The notes: a model not told the origin generated them from the sequence alone. A stretch of DNA of 64,000 bases from Endobacter medicaginis (GCF_014192375.1 NZ_JACHXV010000006.1:186001-250000); one strand, 5' to 3'. Counted from the stretch's first letter, positions 1-11,194 are shown. Numbers and translations: made by a program.

Positions 1-2057
<2,057 letters not shown>

Positions 2058-2061
<4 letters not shown>

Positions 2062-4067
2062 GTGCGCTGCCGGAAGCGTTGCGAACCCTGTGCGAGCGGG
2101 CCGGGGTCCAGATCGGCTGGCAGGACGTGTTTTCGCGACACCATGAGGTCGCGGAGTCCGATCTGCGTGCCATTCTGGGCCATCTCGGCCTCGATGCCGG
2201 CGATGACGACGCGATCGCTGCCTCGCTCGCCCGCCTCGACCGCGAGACCGCCTCCTCGCTGCCGCTGCTGACCGCCGATCCGGGCGGGCGGGTGGCGCTG
2301 GGGCGCGACGTCGATCCCGCCCGCCCCTGCCGCCTCACCCTCGAGGACGGCACCACCCTGGAAGCCACGCTCGAGCCCGGCCCCGACGGTGCGATCCTCA
2401 CCGCGCCCGGGGCGATCGGCTATCATGTCTGGGCCTGCGGCGAACATTCCGGCCAGCTCGCCGTCGCTCCGCATCGCTGCTTCGACATCGAGGACCTCGC
2501 CTCCGACCGCCACCGCCCCTGGGGCCTTGCCGTGCAGCTCTACAGCCTGCGCCGGACGGGCGATGGCGGGGTCGGCGACTATGCGGCCCTCGCCGGCTTC
2601 GCCCGCGAGGCGGCCGCCCACGGTGCGGATGCGCTGGCCATCTCGCCGGTGCACGCGCAGTTCAGCGCCGACCCCGACCGCTTCAGCCCCTACGCGCCGT
2701 CCAGCCGGGTGATGTTCAACGTCATCCACGTGGCCACGCAAACCGCCGCCCCCGCACTCGAGGCGCTCGACCTGATCGACTGGCCGGCGGTGGGGCTCGA
2801 CAGGATGGCGGCCCTCCGCAGTCAGTTCGCGCACGCCCGTCAGGCCCCCGACTTCATGGCCTGGCGTGAGAGCCAGGGCGTCGCCCTCGAACGCCATGCC
2901 ATTTTCGAGGCCCTGCACGAGCACCTCTGGCGCCAGCAGGGTGGCTCGTGGAACTGGCGCGACTGGCCAGAGCCCTTCCGCACCCCCGATTCCCCCGAAA
3001 TCGCCGCCTTCGCCACCGAGCACGCCGACGAAGTCAGTTTCCACGCCTGGGCGCAGTATCAGGCCGGGCTTGGCCTCGCCGCCGCCCAGGGTGCCGCGCG
3101 CGAGGCCGGCATGTCGATCGGCCTGATCTCCGATCTCGCCGTCGGCACCGATCCGGGCGGCAGCCATTGCTGGAGCCACCAGCAGGAGAGCCTGATCGGC
3201 CTGTCGATCGGCGCCCCGCCCGACCTGCTGCAACCCGACGGGCAGGACTGGGGCATCACCGCCTTCTCTCCGGTCGGCCTCAGGCGCACCGGCTACCGCG
3301 CCTTCATCGAGATGTTGCGGGCCGCGATGGCGCATGCCGGCGGCGTGCGCATCGACCATGCGATGGGGCTGTCGCGGCTGTGGGTGATCCCGCAGGGCGG
3401 CAAGTCGTCACAGGGCGCCTATCTGCATTTCCCCGAGACCGACATGCTGCGCCTGCTGCGGCTGGAATCGGTGCGCAATCGCGCCATCGTGGTCGGCGAG
3501 GATCTCGGCACCCTGCCGGACGGCTTCCAGGCGCGGATGGATGAGGGCGCGATCAACGGCATGCGCGTGCTCTGGTTCGAGCGCGACGCCGATGGGGGCG
3601 GCTTCCACGCACCCTCGATCTGGTCGCACGAGGCGGCGGCGATGACCTCCACGCACGACCTGCCGACCATCTGCGGCTGGTGGCTCGGCCATGACATCGA
3701 GTGGCGCGAGCGGCTCGGCGATGGCGGCGGCGACCACCAGCGCGCCGAGCGCGACCGCGACCGCGCCCAGCTCTGGTCGGCGATGCTGGCCTCCGGGGCC
3801 GCGAATGGACCCCGCCCCCCGGGATGGGACGCCTATCCGGTGGTGGCCGCCGCCATCGCCCATACCGCCCGCGCCGCCTGTCACCTGATGCTGCTTACGG
3901 TGGAGGATGCGCTGGCGCTGATCGAGCAGCCCAACCTGCCAGGCACCACCGACCAGCACCCGAACTGGCGCCGCAGGCTGCCGCGTCCGGTCGGCCACCT
4001 GCTCGATGAAAGCGCCACCGCCGCACGTCTGGCGGTGCTCGACGCGCTGCGGCGGGACGCACGCTGA
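2058..4067 (+). CDS. malQ: 4-alpha-glucanotransferase (amylomaltase)
   Basis: GH77 disproportionating enzyme of 669 residues; it moves maltodextrin segments between chains and works with GlgB on storage glucan. I chose the GTG overlapping the glgB stop; an open frame further upstream lies inside glgB and is a shadow. Family motifs are present in order: SPVHAQF then FSPYAPSSR near the N-terminal third, [21 protein letters not shown] with the catalytic Asp, VGEDLGTLP with a catalytic Glu, and [12 protein letters not shown]. The first ~80 residues are less conserved, as is common in proteobacterial MalQ. It is the second gene of a glg operon that begins outside the window. Confidence 0.96.
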
Positions 4068-4244
4068 GCCGTCGAAAATTTTTTTCCCGATTGTGGCGTT
4101 TGTGCAAACCCTTGCCGCCAATTCGGCGTAATCTCGGTTCTAAAGATACTCCGATCGCGCGCCGCCACGCCTGACACCTGCCCTTACGCAGTTCCGGACG
4201 ACCGCACGAGACTAGGGAGTGTCGTGTTGATGTGGGGATGGGGC

Positions 4245-5753
4245 ATGAACAGGCTGGTGGTGGTGTCCAATCGGGTGACGATCCCGAGCGCCGGCGCGAA
4301 GGCCGGCGGGCTCGCGGTCGCCCTCAACGAGCTGATGGAGCGCCAGGGCGGGCTGTGGTTCGGCTGGAGCGGCCGCGCCTCCGACGACGCCGCCAGCACG
4401 TCGAAGCCCGCCATCGTCGACCATGGCTCGGTGCAGTATGCGACGGTCGACCTCACCCATGAGGAATACCGCCGCTACTATACCGATTTTTCCAACGGCA
4501 CGCTGTGGCCGCTGATGCATTCGCTGACCGAGCAGATGCATTTCGACCGTCGCTCGCTCGCCGCCTACCGGGCCGTCAACGAGCGCCTGTCCGACATCCT
4601 GCTGCCTCTGCTGCGTCCGGACGATGCGATCTGGATCCATGACTACCACTTGCTGGCGATGCCGGCCGCCCTGCGCGCGCGCGGCGTCACCGCGCCGATC
4701 GGCTTCTTCCTGCACACCCCGTTCCCCTCGCCCGACATCCTCTCCTCGGTGCCGGATGCGGCGGTGATCATCCGCGACCTGCTCTCGGCGGATCTGATCG
4801 GGTTCCAGACCGCCAACGACGCAGAGAACTTCGCCGCCTCCGCCCATCGCATCGCCGGCGCCACCCGCCTTCCCGGCGGCTCCCTGCGCATCGCCGGCCG
4901 CGATATCCGCGTCGGCGCCTTTCCGGTGGAGATCGACCCGCAGGAGTTCGCCCGCACCGCCGAGACCGCTTCGCACAACTCCGACACACAGCGCCTGCGC
5001 CGCTCGCTCGACGGCCAGAGCCTGATCCTCGGCGTCGATCGCATGGACCCGACCAAGGGCCTGCGCCACCGCCTTGCCGGCTATCGCCGCCTGCTGGAGA
5101 CCCGCCCGGCCCTGCGCCGCGCGATGACGTTCGTGCAGATCGCCGCCGAGAGCCGGCAGGAAGTCGACAACTACCAGTATCTGCGCGAGGACCTCGACCG
5201 CATGAGCGGGTCGATCAACTCCACCTTCGGCGAGGCCGACTGGCTGCCGTTGCGGCTGACCGCGCGCGGCGGCTCGCGCGACACCATCGCGGGCTACATG
5301 CGCGAGGCCCGCATCGGCCTCGTGACGCCGCTGCGCGACGGCATGAACCTCGTCGCCAAGGAATACGTCGCCGCGCAGAATCCCGACGATCCGGGTGTGC
5401 TGATCCTGTCGAAGTTCGCCGGCGCCGCCCGCCAGCTCGGCGCGGCCCTGCTGGTCAATCCCGTCGATGCCGACGAGATCGCCGATGCGCTCGACAATGC
5501 GCTGCGGATGAGCCGACCCGAGCGCCAGGACCGCTGGATGGCGCTATGGGAGACCATCAAGGACACCTCTGCCCTCGGCTGGGGCCGCAGCTTCGTCAAC
5601 GCGCTCGCCGACAGCGGCGAGAGCCAGGGGGGTCGAGTGCAGCGTCCTGGCGATCTGAGCCCGGCGACCTTCCCCAATGTCGGCAGCAAGGCTGCCGACC
5701 GCCGCGGCGCCGAACTGCGCCTGGTGCCGCCGACCTCGCTGTCCGTGAACTGA
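4245..5753 (+). CDS. otsA: alpha,alpha-trehalose-6-phosphate synthase
   Basis: GT20 enzyme that joins UDP-glucose (or another NDP-glucose) to glucose-6-phosphate to make trehalose-6-phosphate. It has 502 residues from the ATG giving MNRLVVVSNRV, the usual family N-terminus; a GTG at 4224 and an ATG at 4230 upstream in frame are alternatives. Motifs seen: GGLAVAL, WFGWSG, WIHDYHLL, FFLHTPFPS, GVDRMDPTKGL and DGMNLVAKEYVA. About 40 residues after the catalytic core (GGRVQRPGDL onward) look unstructured. It stands 177 bp after malQ in the same direction, joining glycogen and trehalose metabolism. No trehalose-phosphatase (otsB) lies beside it in this window. Confidence 0.96.
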   Translation: MNRLVVVSNRVTIPSAGAKAGGLAVALNELMERQGGLWFGWSGRASDDAASTSKPAIVDHGSVQYATVDLTHEEYRRYYTDFSNGTLWPLMHSLTEQMHFDRRSLAAYRAVNERLSDILLPLLRPDDAIWIHDYHLLAMPAALRARGVTAPIGFFLHTPFPSPDILSSVPDAAVIIRDLLSADLIGFQTANDAENFAASAHRIAGATRLPGGSLRIAGRDIRVGAFPVEIDPQEFARTAETASHNSDTQRLRRSLDGQSLILGVDRMDPTKGLRHRLAGYRRLLETRPALRRAMTFVQIAAESRQEVDNYQYLREDLDRMSGSINSTFGEADWLPLRLTARGGSRDTIAGYMREARIGLVTPLRDGMNLVAKEYVAAQNPDDPGVLILSKFAGAARQLGAALLVNPVDADEIADALDNALRMSRPERQDRWMALWETIKDTSALGWGRSFVNALADSGESQGGRVQRPGDLSPATFPNVGSKAADRRGAELRLVPPTSLSVN

Positions 5754-5767
5754 ACGCCGGGGCGGGG

Positions 5768-6039
5768 TCAGCCCGCCATGGCGGGCTTTCGGGCCAGGAC
5801 CCAGAGAAAGGCGGCGTCCTCGTCGTCCTGTCGTTCGACCTGTGCGATGTCGATGGCCAACCCCGCCGATCCGATCAGTCGCAGGGTGTCGTCATCCGCG
5901 AGCTGTCCGCCTCGCACATATCAACCTCGATGAACGTCGCTTTGCGAACATGGCGCCGCGCCGCATCGATCCGCCGAAGAGAGGCCTCCGCCGCCGCATC
6001 GTAGCCGGAGGTCACCAGTCGCGGGAGTTCGTCGTCCAT
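5768..6039 (-). pseudogene. relic of a class I SAM-dependent methyltransferase
   Basis: Reading leftwards from the ATG at 6039, which has a good Shine-Dalgarno (GGAGGA), the N-terminus LPRLVTSGYDAAAEASLRR matches the start of a family of small SAM methyltransferases. That frame stops near 5880. In another frame, the stretch from about 5900 to the TGA at 5768 encodes DDTLRLIGSAGLAIDIAQV and ends FLWVLARKP, the usual C-terminus of the same family. All SAM-binding motifs between the two ends are missing and the ends are out of frame, so this is a deleted, frameshifted relic of about 270 bp instead of about 600. Family recognition is from memory of the termini. It fills the gap between otsA and the ABC-F gene. 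Confidence 0.6.
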
Positions 6040-6109
6040 CGCCGGTCCTCCTGTGCCACCGGCACCGCATGATTGCCTCGCGTCCATATCATCTGGCAGG
6101 AACAGCGCC

Positions 6110-7906
6110 ATGCCTCCCCTGCTCTCGCTGTCCGACATCACCTACTCCCTCGGCGGTCGCCCGTTGCTCGATGGCGCCGCTCTCGCCGTCGAGCCCGGCG
6201 AGCGCCTCTGCCTGGTCGGGCGCAACGGCTCGGGCAAGTCCACGATGCTGAAAATTGCCGCCGGGCAGCTCGAGGCTGATTCCGGCATCCGTTTCCTGCA
6301 GCCCGGCACCACCGTGCAGTATCTGCCCCAGGAGCCGGACCTGTCCGGCTTCGCCACCACGCGAGACTATGTGCTCGACGTGCTCGGCGAGGCGGACAGC
6401 CCGGCCCGCGGCGAGGCGCTGCTGGGACTGCTCGGCCTGACCGGCGCCGAGAACCCCGCCAATCTCTCTGGCGGCGAGGCCCGGCGCGCAGCACTGGCCC
6501 GCGCGCTGGCCCCCGAGCCCGACCTGCTGCTGCTGGACGAGCCGACCAATCATCTCGACCTGCCGGCGATCGAATGGCTCGAAGGCGAGCTCGCCTCGAT
6601 GCGCTGCGCGATGGTGCTGATCAGCCATGACCGTCGCCTGCTGGAAAAGCTCGCCCGCGGCATCGTCTGGCTCGATCGTGGCCGCACCCGACGGCTGGAG
6701 CGCGGCTTCGCGGCCTTCGAGGCGTGGCGCGAGGAGGTCGAGGCGCAGGAGGAGCGCGACGCCCACAAGCTCGACCGCCAGATCGCCCGCGAAGAGGACT
6801 GGATGCGCTATGGGGTGACCGCGCGGCGCAAGCGCAATGTGCGGCGCGTCGCCGAGCTCGCGGAACTGCGCCAGAAGCGTCGTGAGGCGGTGCGCACGGG
6901 CAGCGCGTCGGCGATGTCGGCCAGCGACGGCGGGACCTCCGGCAAGCTGGTCGCGGTCGCCGAGGGTCTGGCGAAGTCCTATGGCGATCAGGTCATCGTG
7001 CGCGATCTGGACCTGCGGCTGCTGCGCGGTGACCGGCTCGGCGTGGTCGGCGCCAACGGCGCGGGCAAGTCCACCCTGCTGCGCCTGCTGACCGGGGTGG
7101 AGGCGCCCGATCAGGGCCGCGTCACCATCGGCAGCGCCTTGCAGACCGTGACCCTCGACCAGCAGCGCCGCACGCTCGACCCGGGGGCCACCCTGGCCGA
7201 CACGCTGACCGGCGGGGGCGGCGACATGGTACAGGTCGGCGACGAGAAGCGTCATGTGATCGGCTACATGAAGGATTTCCTGTTCCGCCCCGAGCAGGCG
7301 CGCACCCCGGTCGGCGTGCTGTCGGGCGGCGAGCGCGGGCGGCTGATGCTGGCCTGCGCGCTGGCGCGGCCATCGAACCTGCTGGTGCTCGACGAGCCGA
7401 CCAACGACCTCGATCTCGAGACGCTCGACCTGCTCCAGGAGATGCTCGCGGCCTATGCGGGCACCGTGCTGGTGGTCAGCCACGACCGCGATTTCCTCGA
7501 CCGCGTGGCGACCTCGGTGCTGGTGGCCGAAGGGGATGGGCGATGGATCGAGTATGCCGGCGGTTATTCCGACATGCTGGCGCAGCGCCGTGCAGCACCC
7601 GCAGCCCGCGAGGCCCGCAGCGAGGCGAAGGCGGGCCGAGGGGGCGCGGGCGGCACCGCCGCGGCCGGGCGGGCGAAACTGTCGTTCAAGGACAAGCACG
7701 CGCTGGAGACGCTGCTCAAGCAGATCGAGGCGCTGACCGCACAGATCGAGGCCCTGCGTGCCACTCTGGCCGATCCCGGCCTGTACGGGCGCGATGCGGG
7801 TGCGTTCGCGCGCAGCAGTGCGGCCCTCGAACAGGCCGAAGCCGCGCGCGAAGCGGCCGAGGAACGGTGGCTGGAACTCGAGATCCAGCGCGAATCGCTG
7901 GGTTGA
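6110..7906 (+). CDS. uup: ABC-F family ATPase, Uup type
   Basis: Soluble tandem ABC ATPase of 598 residues without membrane segments. ABC-F proteins act on ribosomes or, for Uup, affect DNA recombination and transposon excision; the exact role here is inferred. Walker A motifs are GRNGSGKST and GANGAGKST, signatures LSGGEARRA and LSGGERGRL, Walker B motifs LLLLDEPTNHLDL and LLVLDEPTNDLDL. The inter-domain linker is charged and helical. A C-terminal extension (LSFKDKHALETLLKQIEAL onward) predicts the coiled coil typical of Uup. I chose the ATG giving MPPLLSLSDITYS, with AGGAA upstream, over a longer in-frame ORF. The gene runs towards the next, leftward pair and ends 13 bp from it. Confidence 0.93.
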   Translation: MPPLLSLSDITYSLGGRPLLDGAALAVEPGERLCLVGRNGSGKSTMLKIAAGQLEADSGIRFLQPGTTVQYLPQEPDLSGFATTRDYVLDVLGEADSPARGEALLGLLGLTGAENPANLSGGEARRAALARALAPEPDLLLLDEPTNHLDLPAIEWLEGELASMRCAMVLISHDRRLLEKLARGIVWLDRGRTRRLERGFAAFEAWREEVEAQEERDAHKLDRQIAREEDWMRYGVTARRKRNVRRVAELAELRQKRREAVRTGSASAMSASDGGTSGKLVAVAEGLAKSYGDQVIVRDLDLRLLRGDRLGVVGANGAGKSTLLRLLTGVEAPDQGRVTIGSALQTVTLDQQRRTLDPGATLADTLTGGGGDMVQVGDEKRHVIGYMKDFLFRPEQARTPVGVLSGGERGRLMLACALARPSNLLVLDEPTNDLDLETLDLLQEMLAAYAGTVLVVSHDRDFLDRVATSVLVAEGDGRWIEYAGGYSDMLAQRRAAPAAREARSEAKAGRGGAGGTAAAGRAKLSFKDKHALETLLKQIEALTAQIEALRATLADPGLYGRDAGAFARSSAALEQAEAAREAAEERWLELEIQRESLG

Positions 7907-7919
7907 GCCCGCCGGTGCG

Positions 7920-8147
7920 TCACCGCCCGCCGGGCCGGCCATAGGCTCGCAGAGGCGGCATGTCGGCAGGCGAGTCCTGCACGGGGTGGGTCCTGCGCAG
8001 CTCGGCGACGAACGCGTCCACGTCGATGGCGTGAGTGATGTAATAGGCCCGCCAGACCGGGGCGACGCGCGGATGCAGCCCGAGCCAGAGTGCATACAGA
8101 TCGAAGCCGAGCAGCCCCGCTGCCGCCAGCAGCTTCAGCGCCGTCAC
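7920..8147 (-). CDS. small one-helix membrane protein of unknown function
   Basis: A 75-residue protein starting with GTG, coupled by a GTGA overlap to the end of the upstream mannosyltransferase gene. The N-terminus (VTALKLLAAAGLLGFDLYALWLG) forms one membrane helix; the rest (AYYITHAIDVDAFVAELRR, then a Pro-rich tail) should lie in the cytoplasm or periplasm. I do not recognise the family. The tight coupling suggests it is made in step with the membrane enzyme and may assist it, which is inference. Confidence 0.6.
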   Translation of the reverse strand: MTALKLLAAAGLLGFDLYALWLGLHPRVAPVWRAYYITHAIDVDAFVAELRRTHPVQDSPADMPPLRAYGRPGGR

Positions 8148-9253
8148 GTCAGAATATCCGAGCCGGAGAACCACAGCTCGGTCGCAAGTACCTGCCCGAC
8201 CGCCATCGCCGCCAGCACCGCCCATCGGCGCCTGGGGTTGAGCTGCCAGGCCAGCGAGGCACCGACCTCGATCACCAGCGGATTGCTGAACACGAACCGC
8301 TCGATCGATGCGGCCCCGGTCGAGCCCGCCAGCAGGGCGGTGACGCCGACCACCAGCCCGACGAAGAGCCGACCGGTCCGGATCAGCCACACGATCAGCG
8401 CGATGCCGGCGATCGCGAACAGCCCCTGCGGCAGCCAGTGCCTGTGGCCGAGCGCATGCAGGATGGGCAGAATGAAGAAGCGGAACCGGCGGTGCCAGGC
8501 GATCTGCACGTGCATGAAGGCGAAGCCGTCGCCGGTGAGGTGATCAAGATAGACCACGAACACTCCGAGCCCCGCCCCGGCCGCGGCCACCAGCAGCACG
8601 CCGTCCGCCAGCCGGCGTGCAGGCGTCGATGCCGTCCGATCGCCGCCGATCCGGCCGGTGACGATGTCGTATCCTGCGATGCAGGCAGCCAGCACGAAGC
8701 CCGTCGGCCGCGCCATGCCGAGCAGGAAGAACGCCACCGCCGCCAGCCAGACCCGGCCCCGCCGCAGCGCCACCACGCCACCGATCAGCGCCACGCCGAA
8801 CGCGGTCTCGGAGTACTGGGAGACGTACCAGACATTGAAGGGATACAGCACGAAGAACGCAGCCAGGAACCACGCCCCGACCGCCCTGCCCTGCAGCTTG
8901 AGATCGTCTGCGCACAGCGTGATCAGACAGGGCAGCAGTGCGATGTTAAGCGTCAGGGCCGCCATCGGCACCGGCAGATGCGTCACCCGTGCCAGCAGGC
9001 CGGCAAGCAGCGGGAACAGCGGAAAGAACGCCCAGTCGGCCTGACCGAGACGGACCGGGTCACAGAGCTGCGGGAGCGCTGCATAGCCATGCGCGGCAAT
9101 GCGGTCATACCACACACAGTCCCACCGGCAGGACGCCGCCACCAGCCCGCCCCAGGGTCGGGCGAGGAGCGCGTGCAGGAGGATGGCGAGCCCGACGATC
9201 GCGACCGACGTCACGGTGGCGGCAAGCCGTTCGGCGCGGGCGTTCCTCTGCAT
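8144..9253 (-). CDS. polytopic membrane mannosyltransferase, PIG-V-like / GT-C
   Basis: A 369-residue integral membrane protein with about eight hydrophobic helices. The N-terminal loop WDCVWYDRIAAHGY carries the W-D-x-x-W/Y-Y-x-x-I-A-x-x-G-Y pattern of PIG-V-like mannosyltransferases, and QADWAFFPLFPLL follows, also typical. These GT-C enzymes move sugars from a lipid-phosphate donor on the far side of the inner membrane; donor and acceptor here are unknown. I chose the ATG giving MQRNARAERL, with GGCAGG upstream. The gene is followed at once by a small membrane protein (GTGA overlap) and is divergent from the DUF4870-like gene to its right. Confidence 0.8.
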   Translation of the reverse strand: MQRNARAERLAATVTSVAIVGLAILLHALLARPWGGLVAASCRWDCVWYDRIAAHGYAALPQLCDPVRLGQADWAFFPLFPLLAGLLARVTHLPVPMAALTLNIALLPCLITLCADDLKLQGRAVGAWFLAAFFVLYPFNVWYVSQYSETAFGVALIGGVVALRRGRVWLAAVAFFLLGMARPTGFVLAACIAGYDIVTGRIGGDRTASTPARRLADGVLLVAAAGAGLGVFVVYLDHLTGDGFAFMHVQIAWHRRFRFFILPILHALGHRHWLPQGLFAIAGIALIVWLIRTGRLFVGLVVGVTALLAGSTGAASIERFVFSNPLVIEVGASLAWQLNPRRRWAVLAAMAVGQVLATELWFSGSDILT

Positions 9254-9384
9254 CACGACCCTGCCACGTCCTTGATCCTCACCATGGGATCGACAGCACG
9301 GAGCCGGTCGATGCACCCTCGCAACCGTATCGCGGGCAATACCGTTTGCGACAAGTCCGCCCCCGAGCCGATGGAGCGCCTTTC

Positions 9385-9759
9385 ATGTCAGCCACCGACC
9401 CGTTCAGCCCTGCGCCGGCCCCGAGCAGCGGCATCACGCTCCGCGGCTGGACCTGGATCGTGCAGGCGCTCTACATCGCCACCTACTTCACCGGCATCAC
9501 CTGCATCATCGGGGTGGTGATCGCCTACGCCAAGCGTGCCGAGGCGGCGGGGACGGTCTATGAGAGCCACCTGATCTATGCGATCCGCAGCTTCTGGATC
9601 GGGCTGATCCTGACGGTGATCGGCACCGTGCTGATCTTTGTGGGCATCGGCGTGATCATCCTGATCCTGGCCGGCTTGTGGTGGCTGGTGCGTCTGGTGC
9701 GGCCGGTGATCGCGCTCGTCGACGACCGGCCGATCAGCAACCCGGAAGGATTCTTCTGA
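9385..9759 (+). CDS. DUF4870-like small membrane protein
   Basis: A 124-residue protein with three hydrophobic segments: near residues 20-45 (GWTWIVQALYIATYFTGITC), 65-90 and 85-110, the last two nearly continuous (LTVIGTVLIFVGIGVIIL). Layout and the ending RLVRPVIALVDDRPISNPEGFF resemble DUF4870/Tic20-like membrane proteins. A GGAG lies upstream of the ATG. Function is unknown. It is divergent from the mannosyltransferase with a 131-bp gap that probably holds both promoters. Confidence 0.8.
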   Translation: MSATDPFSPAPAPSSGITLRGWTWIVQALYIATYFTGITCIIGVVIAYAKRAEAAGTVYESHLIYAIRSFWIGLILTVIGTVLIFVGIGVIILILAGLWWLVRLVRPVIALVDDRPISNPEGFF

Positions 9760-9775
9760 TCGGGAGGGGTGCGCC

Positions 9776-10240
9776 CTATCGCGCGCAGCGGTGCAGCACC
9801 ACCATTCCCTGGCGCAGGGCCGGATGGCCGCCCGGGGCGACCACCGGCGCCACCATCGCCTCGATCCTCGGAAAGAACAGGTATCGCGGTGCCGGCTCGT
9901 CGTCGTGAGCGCCGCCGAAAGCCTCGACCATCCGGTCGTCGAACGCATAGAAGAAGTACGGCCCATCGCCGCCACCCGCCCCGACCCGGAAGGCCGACTG
10001 CGCCGCGTCATTGCCCGCATCCACGGCGAACCGCGCCACGGAGGCGGTGCCGGGCATCACGATGTCGAATCCGGGATAGTGATCGGGGATCGCGGTCGCA
10101 TGATGAAAGGCCACGCTGTAGGCCCCGTTCGGCGCTTCGTAGACGGCCGACCGCATTGGACAGCGCACTGCGTCCTGCGCCCAGGCCGGCACTGCGAGTG
10201 CCGTCAGAGCGGCTGCCAGCCCGATCACCGGCTTGATCAT
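9776..10240 (-). CDS. secreted protein of unknown function
   Basis: A 154-residue protein with a clear Sec signal peptide (MIKPVIGLAAALTALAVPAWA, cut before QDAVRC). The mature part contains two Cys residues (VRCPM near the start, LHRCAR at the end) that could form a disulfide in the periplasm. I do not recognise a family. It overlaps the end of the upstream small gene by ATGA, so both are on one transcript that runs from the promoter near 10711-10739. Confidence 0.75.
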   Translation of the reverse strand: MIKPVIGLAAALTALAVPAWAQDAVRCPMRSAVYEAPNGAYSVAFHHATAIPDHYPGFDIVMPGTASVARFAVDAGNDAAQSAFRVGAGGGDGPYFFYAFDDRMVEAFGGAHDDEPAPRYLFFPRIEAMVAPVVAPGGHPALRQGMVVLHRCAR

Positions 10241-10530
10241 TGCCCTTCCCCCGATCGTGAGGCCCCTGCGAACCGCTGCAGCGCGTAGGCCCGCGCCGCC
10301 ACCACATCGCGGCCCGAAAGGATCCGTTCGACGAACACCTCGCGCCCGAAGGTGGGCAGGCGCACCACCTGGGTGAAGGCGCCATCGATGGTCTCGACGA
10401 CGATCACATGCACCTCACCGCAACGACGGCGCCAGCCGCGCCCGGGATCGGTGATGTGGCAGACCAGGGTCTCGGGGCCGAAGCCTCGACACGCGTCATC
10501 CGTCGTCTCGAAACCGGCCGCGTCGAACAT
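10237..10530 (-). CDS. small protein of unknown function
   Basis: A 97-residue protein (MFDAAGFETTDDACRGF...) with no signal peptide or membrane helix. The ATG at 10530 follows a strong GGAGAGG; a GTG one codon earlier is also possible. It has three Cys residues and an amphipathic C-terminus. It heads a two-gene operon with the secreted protein and lies behind a ~175-nt structured leader. No family recognised. Confidence 0.65.
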   Translation of the reverse strand: MFDAAGFETTDDACRGFGPETLVCHITDPGRGWRRRCGEVHVIVVETIDGAFTQVVRLPTFGREVFVERILSGRDVVAARAYALQRFAGASRSGEGQ

Positions 10531-10593
10531 CACACCTCTCCTGCTCGGAGCGGGCGGTGTTCGAGATGCGGCGGATCAACCCGTCTGGTTGCC

Positions 10594-10692
10594 CCGTCCC
10601 GGTCATGGGACGGCAAGGCCGCATCCCCTCCGCTCTTGCGGAAGGCGCCACCTTGCCCGGGCAGGCAGGTTGGCGTCGGGCCACCGCCCAAC
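10594..10692 (-). ncRNA. candidate structured leader RNA or small RNA
   Basis: Read on the minus strand, this gap folds into three consecutive helices: GTTGGGCG with CGCCAAC (10692-10669), GGCAAGG with CCTTGCC (10657-10612) enclosing a CCGC-AAGA-GCGG hairpin (10641-10630), and CCGTCCC with GGGACGG (10613-10594). A plausible promoter stands just upstream, and the first ORF starts at 10530. I could not match it to a known riboswitch, so the class is open; a free small RNA is equally possible. Confidence 0.4.
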
Positions 10693-10710
10693 TCCTGATG
10701 CATGACGCTG

Positions 10711-10739
10711 CTCTAGGGCCAAGCTGCGCCCCGCGTCAA
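10711..10739 (-). promoter_or_regulatory. candidate sigma-70 promoter
   Basis: On the minus strand TTGACG (10739-10734) and CTAGAG (10716-10711) are 17 bp apart, a good housekeeping spacing. The -35 box overlaps the holC stop codon. Transcription would start near 10704 and read through the structured element into the 10530 ORF. Confidence 0.45.
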
Positions 10740-11194
10740 CCGCCGCGCAGCCAGCGACCACCCTCCTGGCGGAAATAGCTCAGCGCATGCCCCGCCGCGC
10801 GGCGCTCCGTCCAGCGGGCGCGGGCCGAGGCGAGCTGCACGTCGTCATTGCCGTCGAACAGGTCGAACACCCGCTCGAATCCGTCGAAGCCGCTTGCCTC
10901 CACGCCGTCGAGCAGGAACAGGAATCGCGCCCCGGCCGGGTTGTCGTCGGCTCCGACGGTCAGCCAGATCGGCTGGATCTCCGCATGACGGGCCGCCTCG
11001 GCGTCGGCTGCACTGCCATGCGGCAGGAACAGCTCCGGCGCCTGCCACAGCGCCATATCGATCACCTTCAGCCGCTCCGCATCGCGCAGCCGCACCACCG
11101 CGCGCTCGCCGCTCGCCAGCGTGCGGTCGAGCAGCAGCGGCAGCGCGGTCTCGGCGCTGTCGCGGGTGAGGTGATAGAAGCCGATCGCCGCCAC
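10736..11194 (-). CDS. holC: DNA polymerase III chi subunit
   Basis: A 152-residue HolC homologue. In the clamp-loader complex chi binds SSB and, with psi, links the replicase to single-stranded DNA; alphaproteobacteria usually have HolC without a recognisable psi. Features: IGFYHLTRDSAETALPLLLDR at the N-terminus, a central QAPELFLPHG, then IWLTV and FLFLLDG strands, ending in RWTERRAAGHALSYFRQEGGRW. The start is GTG, 12 bp after the pepA stop; pepA-holC is a common gene pair. Confidence 0.93.
   Translation of the reverse strand: MAAIGFYHLTRDSAETALPLLLDRTLASGERAVVRLRDAERLKVIDMALWQAPELFLPHGSAADAEAARHAEIQPIWLTVGADDNPAGARFLFLLDGVEASGFDGFERVFDLFDGNDDVQLASARARWTERRAAGHALSYFRQEGGRWLRGG

Noticed and set aside
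4068-4244. Possible terminator or promoter after malQ (T-run near 4079-4085)
   Set aside because: The T-run has no convincing stem before it, and no -35/-10 pair with normal spacing was found; left unannotated.
9776-10288. Plus-strand ORFs over the secreted protein gene
   Set aside because: They lie opposite a gene with a good signal peptide and ATGA coupling; their products are Arg/Pro-rich shadows.
10594-10692. SRP (4.5S) RNA or a known riboswitch in the leader
   Set aside because: The SRP core GGAAGGAAGCA is missing and no B12, SAM, TPP or FMN core motif was recognised.
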